Shown piece after piece: positions 33,556 to 45,462 of a stretch of DNA of 64,000 nt. Each line of letters starts with the position of its first letter. Positions within the stretch are counted from its first letter, which is position 1. The notes under the pieces are model-generated. The model had not been told where the DNA came from. It did no database searches and was given only the letters and a program-made list of their open reading frames with translations. The position numbers were made by a program, and so were the translations under genes. Source of the stretch: Ahaetulla prasina (Eukaryota > Chordata > Lepidosauria > Squamata > Colubridae); the NCBI RefSeq assembly GCF_028640845.1, contig NC_080542.1, forward strand, positions 137,198,346 through 137,262,345, given 5' to 3'.

Positions 33556-34135
33556 TTTTATTTATTTATATAGTTTGTCAAACATGTACGAGAAAACAAG
33601 TATAAGTATAAACATGGACACGAACACAGGAAATGAGTACAAATAAATGGGGACAGTAGGACAGGGACGGTAGGCACTCTGGTGCGCTTATGCATGCCCC
33701 CTTACAGACCACTTAGTAATGGGGTGAGGTCCACAGTAGACAGTTTAAGGTTAAAGTTTTGGGGTTTGAGAATGTAACAACAGAGTCAGGTAGTGCATTC
33801 CAGGCATTGACCACTCTGTTGCTGAAGTCATATTTTCTGCAATCAAGTTTGGAGAGGTTTACCTTGAGTTTCTCTCTATTGTTTGCTTGTGTATTATTGC
33901 GGTTGAAGTTGAAGTAGACATTGACAGGTAGGATGTTGTAGCAGACAATTTTGTGTACTAGGAAAGACCATAGGCGATGTAGTTCATGGCTATCCAAGGC
34001 CAAAATTTCAAGCCTGGTGGCGTAAGGTATTCTGTTGTGAGCAGAGGAGCGGAGGACTCTTCTCTTGAAATACCTCTGGACTCGCTCAATTGTAATTAAT
34101 GTCTGATAAACAGTGTGGATTCCAGGCAGATGAGA
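33556..34135 (-). mobile_element. CR1-L3-like LINE 3' fragment
   Basis: Minus-strand frame at 33713-34144 gives ERVQRYFKRRVLRSSAHNRI, HKIVCYNILPVNVYFNFN and LDCRKYDFSNRVVNAWNALP, with a shift near the C-terminus. The tail (TTTATTTATTTATATAGTTTG on the plus side) is at 33556. More diverged from the main family than the other copies. Confidence 0.8.
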
Positions 34136-35050
34136 ATTTCCCACTGAAATCTTCCCAGTGAAGAGAGGTAGAAAGCCTGAAATTCACATTTAGTATTACT
34201 TTGGGTTTGCTTTTAGACCCATGGACTAATATAGTGAACTATTTCCCATGGCAGAGGGGCTAAACCTGTATTTAGTGAGCATTTAGCCTCTAACATGAGA
34301 GGCAGGAAAGCATATAGAGTGGTGTCAATCAGTCCCACCCATGTGAATGGAGTTTGAACAATATTAAAATGTCATTCTATCTATCCCATTGGAATGCCCA
34401 TAAAAGAAGTATATGCCTATGAAGATTCTCAGTCATCTAAGACATGGTTGTCCCAAAGGTGCTTTTTCAAGAGGCAACTGGACTATCTTGTGTTTCTCTT
34501 TTTGCTTCTCATCCAAGAAGCTTCCTCAGCTCTGACTGGATGGTGAGGAATGGGTACAAAAATCTTATAATTGTTACATGGCACCGAAGAGATACAGAAA
34601 AGGTATGTTATTTGCTGCCGTATAATACTGATTTTTGCAGTTTTCTTACATATATTCATAAATTCTTTCCATCAGCTTTTAAAGTCCTAATCTTCTGCTT
34701 AAATGCAAGCATCTCTGTTAAATTGGTTTATGTTGGCTGAATTCAGAGATATCCTCATGTAGAAAATTTTAAAAAAAGTCAAGATGGCTACAATTGTGCA
34801 ATTGAATCGCCATCCTTTTTATGTCTGTTGTGAAGCATGTAAAAGTAAAAGGGGGGGGGAATCAAACTTCAGTTACATGGATATGTCTGCCATCTTGACT
34901 TTTTGGACTCCCTCTAAGGAGACTCCTGGATAACCAACTTCTGCTTGTCCTGTATAACAAGGGGACTCAACCTACTTATTTAACAATTAATTTGATAGCC
35001 ATTTTTCTAATGTTTAACTATGTATAAGAAGGACCTCATTTTTCTTGCAT
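34136..35050. other. intron, nothing recognised
   Basis: AAGTCAAGATGG at 34777 and the complement CCATCTTGACTTTTT at 34891 form an inverted pair about 110 bp apart, suggesting a small MITE, but the ends are not clear. Otherwise nothing named. Confidence 0.4.
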
Positions 35051-35149
35051 TGCATTTTCTTATATTGTATAGTACATTCAGAAACATAAAGTTAATGATT
35101 TATAATCAGGAACCTTTCTGGGAAGACACAGTTGAAGCTGGGGAAGAGC

Positions 35150-36480
35150 TGATGCAAACAGCAGCTGATAATTGAAAATTGCGATGGTGCGTGTTAGTTG
35201 AGAAACTAGGTATAAAACAGAACAGCAGACAAGCTTGGAAACTCCTTGAAAATCTAGGTGGAGACAGAATCCAACTACAGCAAAATCATATGGATATAAC
35301 AGCCTATCAAGTAGCCAGCCAGCTGTTGAAGAATGGAAAAATGCAAGGTAAAAAGGTGCAGGAAAAAGCCATCTGAACAAAAGAAGAAAAGGAGGGCCTA
35401 TTAAATGCCTTCTTTGTGGTATTTGAGCTGGAGGAAACTAAACAAGACTATGAAAATGAATAAAGCAGCAAGTGTTGACGACATAAGAACAGAACAGATA
35501 AAAGAGTTTAGTCCCCATACTTTTGAGTGGCTCCAGTAATTGATGAGCAACTATATATAGCCGAGTTTAATCTCCTGAAATTGTGGAGGCAGGCTAGAGT
35601 TGCTGCCTTACTGAAATCCAGCAAAGACAAAGATAATCTAAAAATTACTGGCAGCATCACTCTTCTGCCATCTCTACAAGGTACTAGAATGGATGATTCT
35701 CAGTCATATCTCAAAATTTATTGTTGAAAAGATCATAAGGGAGCAAGCATGTTTCAGAGCAGGGAGGTCACGTTGTGGCCCAATCCTAAATCTTATGCAA
35801 TTTATTGAGGATATTTTTGAAAGAAAGCTAATTATTGGAGTGGTTTTCATCAACTAGCTGCAGCACAGGACACTGTTAAACACAGGGCATTGCTATGCAA
35901 ATTAAATAATAACACTGGGCATGATAAGCTGTACCAGGGTCATTGGCAGCTTCCTCCAGAATTGGAGATTTTTTTACGTGCTTTCAAACTGCGAGGTTGG
36001 CAGAAGCTGGGATGAGTAACGGGAGCTCACCCCATTATGCGGCACTAGGGATTCATACCACTAAACTGCCAACCTTTTGATCGACAAGCTCAGCGTCTTA
36101 GCCAATGAGCCCCCATGTCCCTCTTTTCTTGAAGATACACAAGAACAAATTAAAAGATGTAAGGAGGAGATTGTTAAGCAAGGAATAATCTTATTATTAG
36201 GGGGATATGGCTGAAGGATCCGACCTCTCTCATACTACTTGGAAGACCCTGAATAGGTTGAAGGTTGGAATGCCTAAATGTAAGACAGATATGCTCAAGT
36301 GCGATATGCTCTTCTTGGCAGATAACAGCACATGTGGAGGAACGCAGAGCCTGGCCCATCTGCTGGTATGTTGGCTACTATCAGAAACGTATACCAATAA
36401 TGACTTGTTTTTGGCCAACGAGAAAGCCAGAAAGAAGAATAATTGATTTGGAGTTATTTTATGTGAAACATTATTTAAAC
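35150..36480 (+). mobile_element. decayed non-LTR retrotransposon of uncertain clade
   Basis: Fragments of an RT polyprotein in several frames: an upstream segment around 35179-35376, RT-finger-like WRQARVAALLKSSKDKDNLK (about 35590), VKHRALLCKL (about 35875, equivalent to the D-T-V-N-H-R-A-L-L block), and a C-terminal part TWKTLNRLKVGMPKCKTDML with CGGTQSLAHLLVC (about 36235-36375), a Cys/His knuckle-like end. It carries many stops and is split by a SINE at 35972-36118. Distinct from CR1, L2, L1 and Bov-B. Confidence 0.6.
35972..36118 (-). mobile_element. partial Sauria-type SINE
   Basis: Only the tRNA-like half of the SINE (CTTTCAAACTGCGAGGTTGG to GCCAATGAGCCCCCATGTCC), inserted within the old non-LTR element. 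Confidence 0.8.
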
Positions 36481-37469
36481 GATGTACCATCTCTGACCTG
36501 ACTATACATGTCATAAACAAGTTGTTACAGATAAAATGGAATTAACAAGCAGAATTTGCAAACCTTTTCCTTTAGAATATTTTAATATTGAAACTCCATT
36601 AGAGATATTTTTAATTAGGCCCCAAAGTATAAGAATGTACTTTTGTCCATCTTTTCCTTCTGACATAAATTAGAAAAATATGTTGCACTTTGCATTTTTA
36701 TTTTTATTGTTTTAACTGGAATAGATTAAATAAGCAAAAAAAGAAAGGCAGTTGAAGCTATGTGGCACTGTTAGCTTACTATATATACATTGCTTCCCAA
36801 TCTTCACTATTTTTATTAGAAATAAGCTTTGACTGTTGGTGATAGAGAACATATATTATAAGATAATGGAGTGGTGCAAAGAGTGTTGCTCTTCCAAAGA
36901 AACACTGAATTACACAATAATAAACCCTGGGCAAAAAGAAAATTGTACTTTAAGAAAGTAGTCATTTAAGATTATTTTATAAAACCAGGTAACTGTTTTA
37001 GACATAGCTGGCTACTGGGATATTTTGTATGGTTCTGCACTTCATTGCCCAATAGTATTTTTGTGTGCTATTTGTTTATTGGCTATTTGTGGTGGATACT
37101 TAGCTTTTCCCTAGCAAATGCTCCAGCTAAAGCTTGATTTAGAGTTATCCACAACTGCATGTAGGCATCACTGCATACCTGCGTTATGAAATGGTTGATG
37201 GGTAAATGTAATTTGTAGATGGCTGCAGATGGGCCTATGTGCACATCTCCCAAATCCCAACTGTGTTTTATGTGGAGGAGTGGGTCCTTCATGCTGATTG
37301 GTTGATTTGACTTCCTGTTCTGTGCTTTGCTATTTGAGCACCCTCTAGTCTAAATAAATATTTGCTGAATATAAATGAAACAGCTATGCAATTGTCTCCA
37401 AATGATTGTGCATAGGTTCACTGACATGCAGTGATACTACAATAGGTTGGAGAATTATGGACTGTATAT
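36481..37469. other. intron, nothing recognised
   Basis: No exon signals or named repeats. Confidence 0.5.
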
Positions 37470-38145
37470 CCCTTGTCTCCTTAGTTTCTTTTCCAGAAAC
37501 ACTACACTACTAATATAGAGAATATAAAACATTTGCTAGACCAATTCTTGAATACAGCTCACCTGTCTGGAATCCATACCTCATTTCAGACATTAATACA
37601 ACTGAGCGTGTCCAGAAATATTTTACAAGAAGAGTTCTCCACTCCTCTGATTCCAACAAAATACCTTATGCCACCAGACTTGAAATCCTGGGTTTAGAAA
37701 ACGTAGAACTATGCCGCCTTCGATATGACCTGAGCTTAACTCATAGAATCATCTATTACAATGTCCTTCCTGTTGAAGACTACTTCAGCTTCAATTGCAA
37801 CAATACACGAGCACACAATAGATTTAAGCCTAATTTTATCTGCTCCAGTCTTGATTGCAGAAAATATGACTTCAGTAAAAGAAGAAGATTAATACTTGGA
37901 ATACACTACCTGACTCTGTGGTCTCTTCCCAAAATCCCCAAAGCTTTAACTAAAAACTCTCTACTATTGACCTCACCCCATTCCTAAGAGGTCTGTAAGG
38001 GGCGTGCATAAGAGCACCAGTGACTACTGTTCCTGTCCTAATGTTCCCTTTGATTGTATCCAATTTCTTATAGTTATTACATACTTATGCTTAGATATAT
38101 GCTTATATATGGTATAGTTATTTCATGCTTATGCTTATATATACT
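37470..38145 (+). mobile_element. CR1-L3-like LINE fragment
   Basis: Begins in the thumb region and runs to the C-terminus with several frame breaks (for example a short duplication near 37875, AAAAGAAGAAGATTAATA). Ends in the family's GGGGCGTGCATAAGAG 3' region. Confidence 0.85.
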
Positions 38146-38149
38146 GTTG

Positions 38150-38235
38150 TATTTATTTATTTATTTATTTATTTTATTTTATTTGCATTTATATCCCGCC
38201 CTTGTCTGAAGACTCAGGGCGGCTTACACTATGTT
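38150..38235 (-). mobile_element. LINE/SINE tail fragment
   Basis: Minus-strand copy of the CCGCCCTGAGTCTTC tail with its TAAATAAATA end facing left, inserted into the tail of the CR1-L3-like LINE at 37470-38145; that LINE's tail TTGTGACAAATAAATAAATA resumes at 38242. Confidence 0.75.
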
Positions 38236-38274
38236 AGCAATGTTGTGACAAATAAATAAATAAATAAAATAAAA

Positions 38275-39770
38275 AATAAAAAGTTGACCACAGGTGGTCA
38301 TGCTAATGGGTAAATCACTTTCCTACAGCTGATGGTATTATAAGGGACCTGGGATCTGTGCTTCTATTCAGATCCATTACATTATTTCTGGAAGAGGTTG
38401 GGAGATTTGGTTGATGCAAAGAGGGTCAACCATGGAAAGTCTCATCAGATTTCCAGACACTTGCAGGTAGACCTGGTTTTGTAGCGAGCACAATATTTCT
38501 GTTGTATCACAAAATCAACACATGCATTTCACTTCCTATCACCACCTCCCATTAAAACCAAAAATAATATTTTAGTATCAGCTTTGCTGCTGTGACAATT
38601 ATTCATGTGAAAAATCAGTCAGTCTTTGTAATGAGATCGTGCCTGTGTACAGTGAACACGGGATTAAAATAAGGTTACAATCCTCACTTTCCTCTTAGTT
38701 TGCTCCAGGGTTAGCCTCCAGTTGTCAGGCTTACTTAGCCATAATGTTGATGTGAAGATAAAATGGGAACCTATGCACATTTTTTATTGGAGGTACCTAA
38801 GTGTAGAGAAGAGTACATTAAAATGCTTCAGATAAATTCAGAATAAAAGATGCTGCTCTGAACTGCTTGAAGGAAGAAAAGGGAATGCACAATAAAAATA
38901 ATACATGTGCTTGACTTGAGAAGGTAGCAAAAACTTCTTTTTGGAGGGATATAAATGACCCTTAAACAGAAGCCTATAACTAACGTTTCATGAGGCAAAT
39001 AAACTCGGAATACATTTCAGTTTCAATGCCTTGATACATGTTGTGCTATATCTTTTTTGACACTACAGTAGTTAAAACGGGCCTTTGCCCTGTTTCACCA
39101 AGATAAATATACCATGTCTGACTAGTATACCACAAAGAGTTCTACCCAGCCTCCTCTTTTGCTGATTATAATGCTGAATTTAGAAGCTTGTTCTTTCCAC
39201 AAAGCGTTATTGATTACCTGCTCCTTCCCCGTTCTTTTATTTCATTTTTTTAAAAATAAAATAAAATAAATGGTTATAGGTAGAAATGTCCCTTTGGCTT
39301 TTTTCGGGGTGATGGCTGGTATAATTTAAGTGTAGCACAGAAGAATTCTCCCAATTTCTTTGCGCAGAGAGGAATGTTCTTTTTTCTGTTTGTGGACTCA
39401 GTGAAGATCCATTGCTTTCCTGTTTCCCGCTAAAATGAAAATAATTCATTTTTGAGTCCCTCATAAACTGACACAGAAATTATTTGGTTATTCCATTTCC
39501 AATAACAGCATGCATGATCTTTTGCTTGTTTCTGGACCGTGTCAGATAAACAGAGGGCTGAAACTGTGGCTTAATTTGGAAAGGGCACAGGTCAGATTTG
39601 ATTCTACTCTTCCCTTAGGCAGAGAAGACAGCTGGATGACCTTGCGCCATCCTTCCTTCTCAGCCCTACTCAGCCTCAGGCACTATGACAAGTTGATTGA
39701 TAAACCAAATCCCTTGTTGCATCATGCATTGATAAGCTTCACTCTAAAAACTAGGCAAGCACAGAAATTT
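38275..39770. other. intron, nothing recognised
   Basis: No exon signals or named repeats. Confidence 0.5.
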
Positions 39771-39774
39771 ATTT

Positions 39775-40395
39775 TTATTTATTTTATTTGTTTATTTTGT
39801 CAAACACAACAGTATATATAAGTATAAGCATGAAATAACCATATGAATTGGATACAATCAAAGGGAACATTAGGACAGGAATGGTAGGCACGCTGGTGCT
39901 CTTATGCACGCCCCTTACAGACCTCTTAGGAATGGGGTGAGGTCAACAGTAGATAGTCTTTGGTTAAAGTTTTGGGGATTTTGGGATGAGACCACGGAGT
40001 CAGGTAGTGCATTTTAGGCATTAACAACTCTGTTACTGAAGTCATATTTTCTACAATCAAGATTGGAGCAGTTCACTTTGAATCTATTGTGTGCTCGTGT
40101 ATTGTTGTGGTTGAAGCTGAAGTAGTCTTCAGTTGTGTGTGTTCCATCACAGAAGTTTTAAAGAAGCGATTGGACAGCCATTTGTCTGGTTGAAGCTGAA
40201 GTAGTCTTTAACAGGAAGGACATTGTAATAGATGATTCTATGACTTAAACTCAGGTCATACCGAAGGCGGCGTAGTTCTAAATTTTCTAAACCCAGGATT
40301 TCAAGTCTGGTGGCATAAGGTATTTTGCTGTGATCAGAGGAGTGGGGAACTCTTCTTGTAAAATATTTCTGGACACGCTCAATTGTATTGATGTC
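39775..40395 (-). mobile_element. CR1-L3-like LINE fragment with small insertion
   Basis: Minus-strand C-terminal region and tail of the family. A 58-bp insert (40130-40187) resembling part of a CR1 3' region (TTTTAAAGAAGCGATTGGAC) interrupts it, flanked by a 21-bp direct repeat of LINE sequence (40109-40129 and 40188-40208). Confidence 0.82.
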
Positions 40396-40599
40396 CGAAA
40401 TTAGGCAGAATAGCAGTGACAAATACCAATGAAGTGTACAACTTGCAAATTAGGCAGAAGTTCTATCAAAGAGTTGCCTTGAGGTGAGATGGGTGGCAAA
40501 TAAATCAAATAAGTAAATAAAATAAAGGGGATATTGGTGGGAGGAGCATTATTTCTGTATATCAACACTGTTTCTGAGAGTTTGGCCATCAAAAGCAAG

Positions 40600-40960
40600 A
40601 GTAACAGTAAAAACTTCTGTAAAAGAGTAAAAACTTCTGTAACAGAATCATCAGTGCTTGGAATACTTTACCTGACTCTGTGGTCTCTTCCCATAATCCC
40701 AAAAGCTTTAACCAAAAACTTTCTAATATTGACCTCACCCCATTCCTAAGAGGACCAAAAGGGGCGTGCAAAAGAGCACAATGTGCCTACCGTTCCTGTC
40801 CTATTGTTTTTCTTTTCTTCTTCTTATATATATATATGCTTATTCCTCCTATTATTTACTCATATATATGTTTATACACTATATAATCTTTTCTGTATAA
40901 TACTTATATATATTGTTGTGACAAAATAAATAAATAAAAAATAAATAAATAAAATAAATA
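40600..40960 (+). mobile_element. CR1-L3-like LINE 3' fragment
   Basis: C-terminal codons (LYLTLWSLP and SFNQKLSNIDLTPFLRGP in two frames) and the 3' end with TTGTTGTGACAAAATAAATA. It lies tail-out opposite the minus-strand copy at 39775-40395, so the two form an inverted pair about 200 bp apart. Confidence 0.82.
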
Positions 40961-40967
40961 AAAAAGT

Positions 40968-42137
40968 TTTGAGATAAGTTTGAAAATGTTGAAAGATTCT
41001 AAAAACAGAGGTGGTTTTGGGCTACCAGATTGGGAATTGGGCTTTGATACTTACTTGGGTGAAAGAATGGATTGGTTCAAGGAACAAAAGATTATTGACT
41101 TTGGAGGGACATGATCTTGAATTAGGTTGGCATGCTTTCTTATGATATGGAAAAACCAAAATACATAGCTATTTCCAAAGACACTATGTTAGGAATGCAC
41201 TATTATCAGTCTGGGAGAAAATTAAAGAACAACACTATTTGAAAATACTGGTCTGGCTTTTAACAATGGAGGCACTGATTTATCCAAATGTTATTGATAT
41301 AGAGAATGTTACCAGATATAAAGATATCCTAAATGAAAAAGGGGAACTTAAAACTAAACAGGAATTGAGTGATCAAAGGATTGACATAATATGGTGGTCA
41401 TATGTGCAGATATAATCTATATATCAGAAGGATGTTAAAATGTATGGTTTAAATAAAGAATTAAGAGAATTAGATCAGATATTAACAGGAACAGATGAAA
41501 AATTAATAAAGAAAATATATAGCTATTTGTTAAATATTAAGATGGATGATGAACAAGTAAAAGAGACAATGACAGTATGGGCTAAAAATTTTGGCCATTT
41601 GATTGAGTTAGATAAAGCAACATATAGACTTGAAACCAGAGACATTTTTGCTGGGCATTTTACCAGACAAGTATAATAAAGTGAATGTATATCTGATTTT
41701 ACATGTATTAACGTCAGTGAGAATAGTATTTGCACAACAATGGAAAAATGAAGAGATCCCAACAGATGAAGACATGATTAGAAAAATATTAGAATGTGCA
41801 GAAAAGGACAAGTTAACACAATTAAGGAAAATAAAGAAACTGAATATTTTTTGACTTGGGAATTATTTTATCCATGGCTAGCTGACAAAAACAGGAGCTA
41901 GAAACAGGGAAACATGAAAGGATTAGTGATATAAGGAAGATATATTAAACTGGTTAAGCAAATAGTATGATTATTACTGTGATTAATATTAGTATAATTG
42001 ATATTAATGCAATGAATATTGTTGTAAACTCTTTATTACTTCCTAAAAATGACTTGTACCCAGACTACATACTGTTCAATTGAAGTTTGAATTTTTACAT
42101 GTTATAAAATAAAATAAAAACTTATTACAAAAAAAAA
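40968..42137 (+). mobile_element. L1 LINE 3' end
   Basis: C-terminal part of an L1 ORF2: GGFGLPDWELGF-type region near 41010, LEGHDLELGWHAFLWYG-type region near 41100-41150 (frame-broken), and QWKNEEIPTDEDMIRKILEC at about 41740, where L1 proteins of reptiles end. It finishes with AAAATAAAATAAAAACTTAT and a poly-A run. 5'-truncated with several frame breaks. Confidence 0.8.
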
Positions 42138-42593
42138 GTCAAATAGCTATGATCTTCATTTACAATTTCCGCAGAGCCAAGAGTTGTGTTTTGCTGAGTG
42201 AATGTGTACTTACATGTCATTTATTTGTACTTAACTTGTGTCCATAAGAATAATTAAAGCTGAGGAAATGTCAGTGTTGTTATTGTTCCTTTTTGTCTTC
42301 CAGAACAGATTTTCAACCTTGTTGGAAGTGAGCACCAAAGTCTTTGAATCCCCTTACCACTCTTTTTTTACATCTCATTTTAGCACTTCATTTTGATTTT
42401 GTAGCCTGCAGAAATATAGTTTTATGCATACAAATGATATCAAGTTAATGCCAACAACATGTTGTACAGCTTTCCCTGCATCTCTGGATAAATATAACAA
42501 CACAGTGTTTTGTTATGTGTGAATGTGAATTTTTTAAAAAAAAACAAACAAACCCTACTCTGATCTCTGACACCTGTCATCCCCACAGATTTG
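42138..42593. other. intron, nothing recognised
   Basis: No named repeat. A TTTTTGTCTTCCAG acceptor-like site occurs at about 42302 without a convincing frame behind it. Confidence 0.4.
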
Positions 42594-42712
42594 AACCATT
42601 GTCCTCAGGAGTGAAAGATCTAATTAACACAAGACTGTGGTGTCATGACAATAGCTTCCTCTCAGAGTATTTTGAGAAGTACCACAGTTCTTTCAACTCA
42701 GTTAAAGCCTGA
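42594..42712 (+). other. coding-like block behind an acceptor-like site
   Basis: TGTCATCCCCACAG precedes a 39-codon frame beginning FEPLSSGVKDLINTRLWCHD and ending EYFEKYHSSFNSVKA before a TGA at 42710-42712. The composition is protein-like and I see no second copy in the window. I do not recognise it. It could be an alternative terminal exon of PTPRN2, a nested gene's last exon, a retrocopy fragment, or chance. Confidence 0.3.
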
Positions 42713-43459
42713 AAGGGGTGGCTTTTTATATGAATAAGAAGGATTTTGTATTTTTTTCCCTTGTGAAAATATCAAAATTCCTTTTAATTTTTTAAAAACG
42801 TGGCAAGATAATTGAATTATATAAAGGCAAAGAACATATATTTAAATCTAGCCTGCAGAGAATCGCATCTTTGTATAAAGCTGAACGTCTCTTTAAGTTC
42901 TTTGATAGGGAATGTATGATATTCGAAAAAAATCAAGACTTTTTTTTTGTCCTAGCTGTAATCTAAGAAAGAATCTATTATATAAATAGACATACCCTCA
43001 GGGACTATATATATATTAAAGTATTTAAACTACATATTAAGAGCAAGAGTTCTCTGTCTAGCATGCAAAATGTATATGTCACTGTTTAGATAACATTCAT
43101 CTTGCTCATAATAATAAATGGGTCAATATTGGCACTGCAATAATTAAAAACAAGAGACTGATTGATTTGATTGATTCATTTTAATGAAGGTCCATAGATA
43201 CCATTTATTTCAATAAGAGTTTTGATAATACTTCTATTTTTATGTCAACACATGATGAAATTCTGTAATACTCCTTAACATATGTTGAGGTATATAGATC
43301 TTATGTCTGACTCCTTAAGCAGGTAGAAACAATGAATGACGTTTTAACTTTCTGATTACCATTTAAGATTCATGAAGCTTCTTAAAATCAATACTAGTCT
43401 TCTGAACCAGCATGCTTTAAATATTTTGGATGTCTCCCATAATCTCCATCTAATATAGA
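42713..43459. other. intron, nothing recognised
   Basis: No exon signals or named repeats. Confidence 0.5.
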
Positions 43460-44520
43460 ATCCTAGAATGTAAGGATATGAATTCAGAATAAAATCATTG
43501 CAAATCATTTGGAATCAACACAGAACAGAAATCAACATTATTTCTGAAATCCTGACAGGTCCCTGTTGAGCCCCTGCTTAAATACAGTAAAGGAAATCCA
43601 TAATTTCACAAGGCAATCTATTCTGACTATGTTGTTGGAGATTACCAGGCTGAGCCTGAAGCAGAGATCAAATGCGTCATCAGTCATGAGTCCCTGTGCA
43701 CCCACAAGAGATCTATGTCAAGCCCATCTTGAATTCCTTCTGTACTTCTCCCGCTAATTTCCCTTGGCCATTAGTAATTCAGATTCTTATAGAGAGGTTA
43801 AGCCTGCAATAAATCTTTATATCCATTTGAACTGTCTGGATTTCCTGATTTTTCTGGTGCTTGACATATATTAGGATATGGCCATCTAAAATTTGCTTCC
43901 TTATAATGTAAACACTAAGGGACACGGTGGCTCAGTGGCTAAGATGCTGAGCTTGTCAATCAGAAGTCGACAGTTCGGCAGTTCAAATCCCTAGCACCAC
44001 ATAATGGAGGGAGCTCCCATTACTTGTCCCATCTTCTGCCAACCTAGCAGTTCGAAAGCATATAAAAAATGCAAGTAGAAAAATAGGGACCATTTTGGTG
44101 GGAAGGTAACAGCATTCTGTGCACCTTCTGCATTTAGTCATGCCGGCCACATGACCACGGAGATGTCTTTGGATAGCACTGGCTCTTTGGCTTTGAAACG
44201 AAAGTGAGCACTACCCCCTAGAGCCGGAAACAACCACATGCATGTGCTGGAGAACCTTTACCTTTAATGTAAAACTACTGTTTCTTGTATTGTCTTCTGG
44301 AGTAAAGTTGAATAATTGTTTCCCATCTTCTATATGATAGCCCTTCTGATACTTGAAGAATTTGTGATGTCTCCTTGTACTCTTTTCCAGATTAAATGTA
44401 CCAAGTATTTTCAACCAATTCTTATAGACTTTTTCTTTCCTTACCAGCTTGGTTGCTTTCCTCTGGACTTGCTCTATTTTGTCAGTTAAATGTCCAGAAC
44501 TGGATGCAGTATTTATTTAT
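43460..44520 (-). mobile_element. old CR1-like LINE split by a SINE
   Basis: Minus-strand CR1-like remnants: 44267-44520 encodes a decayed C-terminal region (MKILGTFNLEKSTRR, YQKGYHIEDGKQLFNF), and 43540-43800 resembles a CR1 3' region (CCCCTGCTTAAATACAGTAA). Clearly older than the CR1 copies at 28 and 31 kb. Confidence 0.55.
43919..44266 (+). mobile_element. Sauria-type SINE, full length
   Basis: Complete copy in plus orientation: head GGACACGGTGGCTCAGTGGC with an A-box-like TGGCTCAGTGG, B-box GTTCAAATCCC, body, and tail GAGAACCTTTACCTTTA. Similar TAATGTAAA(A)C(A)CTA sequences on both sides suggest a target duplication. Confidence 0.9.
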
Positions 44521-45180
44521 TTAAGAAAATTTATATGGTCACTCAACTCATTCTCGGTGACTCTTGAGATAAAACCCCAATAAAAAACAGTAACCCATCG
44601 TGTGATCAAAATATATTATGTCCACTATACTTCTATGGTCACCTAATGGGTTACTCTGTCAAACAAGAAGATAACTCATACCTATTAAATTCATGCTGGA
44701 ATATTCAGAGCAATGTATTTGTTCACAAATTGATTACTTAGTAATCTGTTTCAGACTTTTGTTTAGTATCAAAATCAAGATAAGCAATCTATATCTACCC
44801 AGTTCTACCTTTTCCTCTAGTCAGGATCTATATCCAGCTGTGCTCCTTCTTCATAATTTTTGTCAAAGAATTTAATTCTTGCCTTGGGAAGAAAGTGTGA
44901 GGATTTGGACAGGCTCTCAAGGTTTTATCAATATTCTACAAGTTTAATATTAATATTCTACAATGATAAAGTAATTTTATCTAGTACAATTAGAAACACA
45001 TTGACGATGTCTCCTTGAATGGTGAAAAACGTTTGCAACCAAATTGCCAAGCTCAGACCTCAAACCAACAGCCCATAAAGTAGCTTTCCTGGGAATATCG
45101 ATTTCTTGAACTGCATTGTCTCAAAGGGCTGAAAGTTTCTGAAAGGAGCTTGCAGATTATATCTACAAGATTCTGTGACA
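44521..45180. other. intron, nothing recognised
   Basis: No exon signals or named repeats. Confidence 0.45.
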
Positions 45181-45462
45181 ATCTTAGATGTGACTTATCT
45201 TGTCCTAACAATTAACACAAGATAATAGGAGTGACTGTTACCACTTTAAGAGTCTGTATTATAAGAGAGGCCCTGTTGGGGCCTATCTCTCTCTCCCTGT
45301 GTGTGCTTCTGTGCTGTAAATTGCTGATTGACTGTTTGACCTTTGCCTCGCACATGTATGTATATATTCTGTAGTGATAAGACACTATCTATTATTATAA
45401 ACCACTGTTTGATGTTATTGCTCCTGGGTTGTCTCACAGAGTCACAGTGTGTGTACTCTGAC
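45181..45462 (+). mobile_element. candidate solo LTR
   Basis: A TATA-like CTGTATTATAAGAGAGGCCC (45254) is followed by a pyrimidine-rich CTCTCTCTCCCTGTGTG leader, an ATTATAAACCACTGTTTG block like an LTR polyadenylation region, and an end TGTGTGTACTCTGACA. It has the layout of an LTR, but I find no paired copy and no target duplication. Confidence 0.35.

Noticed and set aside
36207..36446. Possible host exon with a Cys-rich segment
   Set aside because: It continues the decayed non-LTR polyprotein that begins upstream at about 35150.
43919..44266. tRNA gene suggested by A- and B-box motifs
   Set aside because: The boxes belong to a full-length tRNA-derived SINE; no intact cloverleaf is present.
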